A program made the translations under genes and the position numbers. A stretch of 54,217 nt of DNA from Streptomyces candidus (GTDB lineage: Bacteria > Actinomycetota > Actinomycetes > Streptomycetales > Streptomycetaceae): NCBI RefSeq assembly GCF_014207445.1, contig NZ_JACHEM010000020.1, forward strand, positions 1 to 54,217, given 5' to 3'. Below, piece by piece: positions 49,611 to 54,217 of this stretch (position 1 is the stretch's first letter; the number at the start of each line of letters is the position of its first letter). The notes under the pieces were generated by a model. It was not told the origin of the DNA and made no database searches. It saw only the letters and a program-made list of their open reading frames with translations.

Positions 49611-49650
49611 GGGCGGGGCGGGGACGGTGCCTGCCGTCCCCGCCCCGCCC
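49611..49650 (-). terminator. Strong terminator after the DUF5709 gene
   Basis: A perfect 17-bp stem (GGGCGGGGCGGGGACGG pairing with CCGTCCCCGCCCCGCCC) with a 6-nt loop, 13 nt past the DUF5709 stop and immediately before the phosphatase relic. Confidence 0.85.
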
Positions 49651-49662
49651 GTCCGCGCCTGC

Positions 49663-50166
49663 TCAGTTCCTCAGGCCCTCGCCCAGGTCCGCCTCGGCGT
49701 CGTCCGGCACGATGTGCACCGCCGCCTCCTCCGCGGACGCGGCCGCTCCGTCGATGCCGACGTCGTTGGCCAGCATGTCCTTCTCGGCGTCCTCGCGCGC
49801 ACCCTCGTCCGGCGCCACCAGGCGTCCGGCCCGCCGGTCGCCCACTTCGGCGTCGACGGGCTCGCCCGCTCCGCCCGGCAGGTCGCCGAGGCCGTCGTCG
49901 TCCTCGGGGCCGCCCGGTGTGTCGAGTGCGGGATCGGGCACTTCCTGCGCGAGCCGCCCGTCGAGCGACTCGCCCTCCTGCTGTTCCTCCGCCGTGGTGC
50001 CGACGCGCCCCACGGCGAGCGGCCGCTCGGGCGGCGACCAGCCCTCGTCGTAGGGGTCCGCCTCACGGTCGTTGAGGGTGTCCTCGGGGTCGAGGATGCC
50101 GGAGTCCGCCGTCACTTCATCGGCACCGTCCGGCTGGTAGACGTCGTCTCCCCGCTCGCTGCTCAT
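49663..50166 (-). CDS. DUF5709 family protein
   Basis: A 167-aa strongly acidic, probably disordered protein. Visible family segments are YQPDGADEVTADSGILDPED near residue 10-30, PYDEGWSPPERPLAVGRVGTT near 40-60, and RRAGRLVAPDEGAREDAEKD near 110-130, with a DVGIDGAAASAEEAAVHIV tail. DUF5709 proteins are common in Streptomyces and have no known activity to me. The ATG at 50166 is chosen. The upstream region carries two ACGTCCGTA repeats 18 bp apart. Confidence 0.82.
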   Translation of the reverse strand: MSSERGDDVYQPDGADEVTADSGILDPEDTLNDREADPYDEGWSPPERPLAVGRVGTTAEEQQEGESLDGRLAQEVPDPALDTPGGPEDDDGLGDLPGGAGEPVDAEVGDRRAGRLVAPDEGAREDAEKDMLANDVGIDGAAASAEEAAVHIVPDDAEADLGEGLRN

Positions 50167-50197
50167 ACGCTCGTTCCTTCCGGGGTCTGCGCGTCGC

Positions 50198-50224
50198 ACG
50201 TCCGTAACATCCGAAACGTCCGTA
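50198..50224. promoter_or_regulatory. Phased direct repeats upstream of the DUF5709 gene
   Basis: ACGTCCGTA occurs at 50198-50206 and 50216-50224, an 18-bp period, next to the A/T-rich ACGTTGACGTTAAAT. Such spaced repeats can be a regulator site or an alternative-sigma promoter; no named motif is recognised. Confidence 0.35.
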
Positions 50225-50278
50225 CGTTGACGTTAAATCCCCGCCTGCCCACGCGCGAGACGGACATACCTCCGGGGT

Positions 50279-51109
50279 TCAGGGTGCGACGGGCAGCTGC
50301 CGCTTGTGCTCGGTGAGGCGGTAGCGCTGGACGAGCTTCGTGACGACGTCGTCGCTGACCGGCTTGCCCTCCAGGAAGTCGTCGATCTCGTCGTACGTGA
50401 CGCCGAGGGCCTCCTCGTCCGGCTTGCCGGGCGCGAGCGTCTCCAGGTCGGCCGTCGGCACCTTGCGCACCAGCTCGGCCGGGGCGCCCAGGGCGTCCGC
50501 GAGCGCCCGTACGCGGCGCTTGGTCAGACCCGTCAGGGGTACCAGGTCGGCGGCGCCGTCGCCGTACTTCGTGAAGAACCCGGTGACCGCCTCGGCCGCG
50601 TGGTCGGTGCCGACGACGAGGCCGTCCTGCGCGCCGGCGACCGCGTACTGCGCGATCATCCGCTGCCGGGCCTTGATGTTGCCCTGTACGAAGTCCTGGT
50701 GGCTCTCGTCGCGGAAGGCGAGCCCACCGGCGAGGGAGGCGTCCAGCGAGGCGTCGCTCGCGGCCTTCACGTCGACGGTCAGCACCCGGTCGGGCTTGAT
50801 GAAGTCGAGCGCGCGCTGGGCGTCCTTCTCGTCCGCCTGCACGCCGTACGGCAGCCGCATCGCGTAGAAGGTGGCGTCGTGTCCGGCGGCGCGGGCCCGT
50901 TCCACGGCGAGCTGGCACAGCCGCCCGGCGGCGGTGGAGTCGACGCCGCCGCTGATGCCGAGCACCAGCGCGCGCAGGCCCGTCGTCGTCAGGCGCTCGG
51001 CCAGGGAGGCCACCCGCCGCTCGATCTCCTGCTCGGGGTCGAAACTCGCGGACACCTGGAGGTCCCGCGCGATCTCCTGCTGCACGGTGCTGGACGCCGG
51101 GTCGGTCAC
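50279..51109 (-). CDS. nadE: NAD+ synthetase, ammonia-dependent
   Basis: A 276-aa NadE that converts nicotinic acid adenine dinucleotide to NAD+ with ATP and ammonia. The PP-loop SGGVDSTAAG is near residue 52. Further family marks are GNIKARQRMIAQYAVAG near 145, VVGTDHAAEAVTGFFTKYGDGAADLVPLTGL near 165-195 and LVRKVPTADLETLAPGKPDEEALG near 215. There is no N-terminal glutaminase domain, as in E. coli-type enzymes, so it depends on free ammonia. The GTG at 51109 has GAGGAG six bases upstream. Housekeeping enzyme, cytoplasmic. Confidence 0.94.
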   Translation of the reverse strand: MTDPASSTVQQEIARDLQVSASFDPEQEIERRVASLAERLTTTGLRALVLGISGGVDSTAAGRLCQLAVERARAAGHDATFYAMRLPYGVQADEKDAQRALDFIKPDRVLTVDVKAASDASLDASLAGGLAFRDESHQDFVQGNIKARQRMIAQYAVAGAQDGLVVGTDHAAEAVTGFFTKYGDGAADLVPLTGLTKRRVRALADALGAPAELVRKVPTADLETLAPGKPDEEALGVTYDEIDDFLEGKPVSDDVVTKLVQRYRLTEHKRQLPVAP

Positions 51110-51272
51110 GACTTGCTCCTCGGGGTCGGTCGACGGATACACGATTACTTCGGTACCCGGGTACAGGGGGCGAAACCGGAGACGAACCGGCCTCCGTGCA
51201 TCCGACCCTATGCCGCGCGGCAGCCGTACTCGCGGAGGGGCCCCGATGCCCGGCACCCCGTTCCCGCCGTGG

Positions 51273-51330
51273 CCGGCCTGTGCGAGGGTGGGCGCGTGAA
51301 TCCGGCCTGTGCGAGGGTGGGCGCGTGAAT
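51273..51330 (+). repeat. Exact tandem 29-bp duplication covering the araC start region
   Basis: The unit CCGGCCTGTGCGAGGGTGGG plus CGCGTGAAT occurs at 51273-51301 and 51302-51330. Each copy carries a ribosome site (GAGGG) and a GTG start. Confidence 0.9.
51296..51328 (+). CDS. Ten-residue leader peptide ahead of the AraC regulator
   Basis: The GTG of the first duplicated unit opens MNPACARVGA and then TGA. The stop overlaps the GTG of the regulator (GTGA). GAGGG lies seven bases upstream of the GTG. It is created entirely by the 29-bp duplication; expression is plausible but unproven. Confidence 0.45.
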   Translation: MNPACARVGA

Positions 51331-51741
51331 CTGGAGGACCTCGTCCGGTTGCGCCGGGCCCGCGACCTGATGGACCGCAAGTACGCCGAGCCGCTCGACG
51401 TCTCCGCGCTCGCGCACGTCGCGCTGATGTCGGCCGGTCATTTCTCCCGGAGCTTCCGCGCCGCGTTCGGGGAGACCCCGTACAGCTATCTGATGACGCG
51501 CCGCATCGAGCGGGCGAAGGCACTCCTGCGACGGGGCGACCTGTCGGTGACGGAGGTCTGCTTCGAGGTGGGCTGTACGTCGCTGGGATCGTTCAGCTCA
51601 CGGTTCACCGAACTGGTCGGGATGAGCCCGAGCGCGTACCGGGCACGCGACCACGACGACAAGGCCGCGCTCCCCGCCTGCGTCGCCAGGATCCACTCGC
51701 GACCGGTCAGGATCCGCTTCGCCCAGCCGCACAAGCGGTAA
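51325..51741 (+). CDS. Short AraC-family regulator (DNA-binding domain only)
   Basis: A 138-aa protein consisting of the double HTH of the AraC family: LRRARDLMDRKYAEPLDVSA, first HTH with LMSAGHFSRSFRAAFGETPYSYL, the linker RRIERAKALLRRGDLSVTEV, second HTH with VGCTSLGSFSSRFTELVGMSP and the final SAYRAR. There is no ligand-binding domain; a 30-residue tail rich in basic residues follows. The GTG at 51325 has GAGGG upstream. Relatives are often paired with VOC or DinB-type target genes. Translational coupling to a leader peptide is likely. Confidence 0.86.
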   Translation: MNLEDLVRLRRARDLMDRKYAEPLDVSALAHVALMSAGHFSRSFRAAFGETPYSYLMTRRIERAKALLRRGDLSVTEVCFEVGCTSLGSFSSRFTELVGMSPSAYRARDHDDKAALPACVARIHSRPVRIRFAQPHKR

Positions 51742-51756
51742 CACCTCCGAGCGGTC

Positions 51757-51792
51757 ACGTCGCACCCTGCCGACACGGGCGGGGTGCGACGT
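51757..51792 (+). terminator. Terminator after the AraC gene
   Basis: ACGTCGCACCC (51757-51767) pairs with GGGTGCGACGT (51782-51792), with further C-G pairing possible in the loop. It starts 16 nt past the stop. Confidence 0.7.
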
Positions 51793-51895
51793 CCGTGTCC
51801 CCGGAGCACGGGAGCGCGGGGGACGTACGGGGCTCCCCCGCGCCGCCCCGTACGATGCGAGCCGTACCGGAGAGCAGCGTCGGGGGGAACCGCAG

Positions 51896-52504
51896 ATGAC
51901 CGTGGACGGGGCCTCGCCCGCGACCGTACGCGTGTTCATCGCCCTGGCGCCGCCGGACGACGCGAAGGACGAGTTGGCGAAGGAGCTGCGGCCCGCCTGG
52001 GACGCGTATCCGGACCTGCGCTGGAACCGCATCGAGGACTGGCACATCACGCTGGCGTTCCTCGGGGAACTGCCGGTCGCCAGCGTTCCGCTGCTGCGGG
52101 GGCCGCTGGGGGAACTGGCGGCGGCGCAGCACCCCCTGGAGCTGGCGCTGCGCGGCGGCGGGCACTTCGACGAGCGGGTGCTGTGGAGCGGGATCGGCGG
52201 CGACCTGGACGGGCTGCACCGGCTGGCCGACGGGGTGCGCGCGGTGGTGCAGGGCTGCGGCATCGCCTTCGAGGGCCGGCCGCTGCGACCGCACCTGACC
52301 CTGGCCCGCGCCCGCCGCGGCGGTCCGGCCCCGGTCGTCGAGACCGCCGACGCCCTGGCGTCCTTCGCGGGCCGCCGGTGGCCGGCGGCCCGTCTGCACC
52401 TGGTGGGCAGCAATTTCGGCCGGGGTCCTGGGCCGATCCGCTACCGCGACATCGACGCGTGGCCGCTCGGCGGCGCCTCCCGCGGGCCGCTCAGTCGCTC
52501 TTGA
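51896..52504 (+). CDS. thpR: RNA 2',3'-cyclic phosphodiesterase
   Basis: A 202-aa member of the 2H phosphoesterase superfamily (LigT/ThpR), which opens 2',3'-cyclic ends of RNA. Both HxTx motifs are visible: HITLAFLGE near residue 44 and HLTLARA near 138. The first strand RVFIALAPPDDAKDEL is typical. The ATG at 51896 follows GGGGGGAA. Its last 14 nt overlap the convergent LCP gene. Cytoplasmic; probably housekeeping or RNA repair. Confidence 0.88.
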   Translation: MTVDGASPATVRVFIALAPPDDAKDELAKELRPAWDAYPDLRWNRIEDWHITLAFLGELPVASVPLLRGPLGELAAAQHPLELALRGGGHFDERVLWSGIGGDLDGLHRLADGVRAVVQGCGIAFEGRPLRPHLTLARARRGGPAPVVETADALASFAGRRWPAARLHLVGSNFGRGPGPIRYRDIDAWPLGGASRGPLSRS

Positions 52505-53726
52505 CGACCTTGCCCGCGTCGACCTTGTCGCCGGCCGAGTTCTCCGTGACCGCGGGCGGGATCGGCTTGTCCATCCGGAGCGACATCCACAGGAGCTCGG
52601 ACTGGTCCTTCAGCGGTATGACGCGCTCGGGGTCCTTCGCGTCGTAGTCGATCGGCAGCGTGATCATGTTCATGTCCTTGGAGCCGATGCCGCCCAGGCG
52701 GTTGCCGAAGGACGCCAGGGACATGACGGAGCCGAGGCCGGAGTCGGTGGTGAGGGTCTGGGTCGCCGCGTCCGCGAGACCGTACAGCTTCTTCGGGTTG
52801 AGGACGCCGACACCCTTGATCTCTTCCATCAGAGCCTTCATGAAGGCCTGCTGGAGCTGGATGCGGCCGAGGTCGCTGCTGTCGCCGACGCTCTTTCGCG
52901 TGCGTACCAGGCCGAGGGCCTGCTCGCCGTCCAGCCGGTGGGTGCCGGCCGCGAGTTTGAGGTGGCTCTTGGGGTCGTCGATCGCCTTGGTGGTGGTGAT
53001 CGGCACACCGCCGAGCGCGTCGATGAGCGTCTTGAAACTGCCGAAGTCGACCTCGACGTAGTGGTCCATCCGGAGGCCGGAGAGCTTTTCCGCCGTCTTC
53101 ACCGCACAGGCGGGCCCGCCGATCTCGTACGCCGTGTTGAACATCTGGCGTTCCGCGGCCGGCCTGACCTTGGACCTGCCCATGCACTGGGGGCGGCTGA
53201 CCAGGGTGTCGCGCGGGATCGACACGACGCTGGCCTTCTCGTTGCCCGCGTGCACGTGCACGATCATCGCGATGTCGGAGCGCGCGCTGCCCACGTCCTT
53301 GCCGTACTGACCGTTGTCCCCCTGCCGGGAGTCGGAGCCGAGGACGAGGACGTCCATCGATCCGTTGTCGACCTCCGGCGGCCGGTCGGAGCCGAGTTCC
53401 GCCTCGATGTCGACGGTCTTGAGGTTGCCGTCGAGCGCGAAGTACATCCAGGCGAAGCCCGCACCGCCCAGGACCAGCAGCGGGAGCAGTACGAAGATCA
53501 GCAGGGTCTTGACCTTGCTGCGCGGTCTGCGCTGGCCGCGTCGCCCGCGCGGCGCGCGCCTGCTCGCGGCTCTGCCCTCGCCTCTTCCTTCGGTGCTCCC
53601 CTCCCCGGGGTGCGCGCCGGGGGAAGGCTGAGCGCGGCGCCCGGCGGGCTGCTGGGCGCGGCGCCCGCCCTTTTTCCGGCGGCTGCCCGCGGCCCCTATA
53701 TGGCTGTTCCTGCCCCGCTCGCCCAT
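52491..53726 (-). CDS. LytR-CpsA-Psr (LCP) family cell-wall glycopolymer ligase
   Basis: A 411-aa membrane protein that attaches anionic polymers to peptidoglycan. An 80-residue Arg/Gly/Pro-rich cytoplasmic start leads to one TM helix (LLIFVLLPLLVLGGAGFAW, about 75-95) and the extracellular LCP domain: MDVLVLGSDSRQGDN near 123, SDIAMIVHVHAGNEKASVVSIPRDT near 145-170, and MDHYVEVDFGSFKTLIDALGGV near 220, LDGEQALGLVRTRKSVGDSSDLGR near 265 with conserved Arg/Asp residues that bind the pyrophosphate lipid. The ATG at 53726 is chosen. The promoter should lie in the A/T-richer stretch near 53840-53900. Confidence 0.9.
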   Translation of the reverse strand: MGERGRNSHIGAAGSRRKKGGRRAQQPAGRRAQPSPGAHPGEGSTEGRGEGRAASRRAPRGRRGQRRPRSKVKTLLIFVLLPLLVLGGAGFAWMYFALDGNLKTVDIEAELGSDRPPEVDNGSMDVLVLGSDSRQGDNGQYGKDVGSARSDIAMIVHVHAGNEKASVVSIPRDTLVSRPQCMGRSKVRPAAERQMFNTAYEIGGPACAVKTAEKLSGLRMDHYVEVDFGSFKTLIDALGGVPITTTKAIDDPKSHLKLAAGTHRLDGEQALGLVRTRKSVGDSSDLGRIQLQQAFMKALMEEIKGVGVLNPKKLYGLADAATQTLTTDSGLGSVMSLASFGNRLGGIGSKDMNMITLPIDYDAKDPERVIPLKDQSELLWMSLRMDKPIPPAVTENSAGDKVDAGKVVKSD

Positions 53727-54091
53727 GTGTGCTCTCTCAGCTCCTCGTGGATACTCACATACCCCCTGCCGTCGTGGAACGGGGATGGAAATGTCGACAC
53801 TTCCCGCACGACTGCGGCCTGACACTGATGGGTCAGACGTTCGAGCGCGTAGAAGGGTTGTACAACATTCCGTTGCCTCCGTGTAAACCATGAAGATCGG
53901 ACACGGCGCCCAGAAATCCCCAATTCGGCTGCTCCTGCGCGTCGTTGGACCACCGAAGCGCGGTCAGGAGTGACGGGCGGCACTGCCCGTGCAGGCACGC
54001 CGTCCCGCACCGGCGGTACCGCCCGCCGCCGCCCGCACAGGCACACCGTCCCGCACGGGCGGCACTGCCCGCGCCCCCGCACCGCCCGCGC
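53727..54091. other. Upstream region of the LCP gene with a degenerate 35-bp repeat
   Basis: No convincing ORF. An A/T-richer patch with the palindrome TTGTACAA lies near 53859-53866. Two 35-bp copies starting CAGGCACG/ACCGTCCCGCAC occur at 53992-54026 and 54038-54072 with four differences. They lead directly into the 9-bp repeat array. Confidence 0.6.
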
Positions 54092-54095
54092 CCCC

Positions 54096-54217
54096 GCACC
54101 GCGCGCACCGCGCGCACCGCCCGCACCGCCCGCACCGCCCGCACCGCCCGCACCGCCCGCACCGCCCGCACCGCCCGCACCGCCCGCACCGCCCGCACCG
54201 CCCGCACCGCCCGCACC
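54096..54217. repeat. 9-bp tandem repeat array, GCACCGCCC/GCACCGCGC, running off the window
   Basis: About 13.5 copies of a 9-bp unit; the first two copies end GCGC and the rest are GCACCGCCC. On the minus strand it keeps one frame open and would read (Arg-Ala-Val)n. No start or stop flank is seen on the right because the window ends inside it. Confidence 0.9.

Noticed and set aside
51196..51325. A longer AraC start upstream of the duplication
   Set aside because: The in-frame extension has no protein-like signal, and the GTG at 51325 has a proper ribosome site and gives the normal family N-terminus.
54096..54217. CRISPR-like array at the right edge
   Set aside because: The units are 9 bp, contiguous and without unique spacers, so this is a simple tandem repeat.

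Overview
This window looks like a stretch of Streptomyces chromosome, or that of a very close actinomycete. Base composition is very high in G+C, GTG and even TTG starts are common, and there are many Streptomyces-typical families: DUF5709, DUF6158, DUF1203, DUF5829, CGNR, DinB/DUF664, WYL regulators and F420/PPOX proteins. No rRNA or tRNA gene, CRISPR array or intact insertion sequence was seen.

Region 1 (1-13489) is one plus-strand transcription unit for a nonribosomal peptide. It holds an exporter-like MFS protein whose 5' end is damaged, a stand-alone condensation-like protein, a C-A-PCP module, two A-PCP didomain proteins without their own C domains, and a terminal protein reading C, relic of an A-domain lid, PCP, short-chain-dehydrogenase-like domain. 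There is no thioesterase and no MbtH protein. The enzymes are tightly packed (one pair overlaps by 11 nt) and the unit ends at a strong hairpin. This is the most unusual part of the window. The product cannot be named from sequence alone.

Region 2 (13.6-29.7 kb) is mixed metabolism, transport and regulation: a GNAT acetyltransferase, a NarK-type nitrate/nitrite transporter, the remains of a SpaA-like repeat surface protein, an NAD-epimerase divergent from a LysR regulator, a flavin monooxygenase divergent from a MarR regulator that is followed by an MMPL exporter (palindromic operator candidates in both control regions), an acyl-CoA ligase translationally coupled to a CGNR protein, an MFS transporter, a SGNH lipoprotein, a DoxX protein, an SDR and an HSL-type esterase.

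Region 3 (29.7-37.4 kb) holds a catalase with a sigma-B-like promoter, a 67-aa conserved-looking protein, a class A beta-lactamase, DUF1203 and DUF5829 proteins, a secreted pectate lyase with a LacI-type palindrome upstream, a relic of an ABC-2 permease and a PPOX/F420-type protein.

Region 4 (37.4-45 kb) is metal and cofactor import. A cobalamin riboswitch precedes a complete BtuCDF-like B12 importer. Facing it is a siderophore importer (ATPase, binding lipoprotein, FhuB-like fused permease) expressed from a DmdR1/IdeR-type iron box that lies right at the start codon of the first gene.

Region 5 (45-54.2 kb) contains a DinB protein, a WYL regulator with a large palindrome, a membrane-anchored hypothetical protein, three small Streptomyces-type proteins including a 48-aa one, a histidine-phosphatase relic, NAD+ synthetase, a short AraC regulator whose start region was duplicated to make a leader peptide, an RNA 2',3'-cyclic phosphodiesterase, and a LytR-CpsA-Psr cell-wall ligase. 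The right edge is a 9-bp tandem repeat that runs out of the window.

A recurring theme is gene decay: a hybrid MFS junction, a truncated surface protein, an ABC-2 permease tail, a headless phosphatase and a vestigial A-domain lid.
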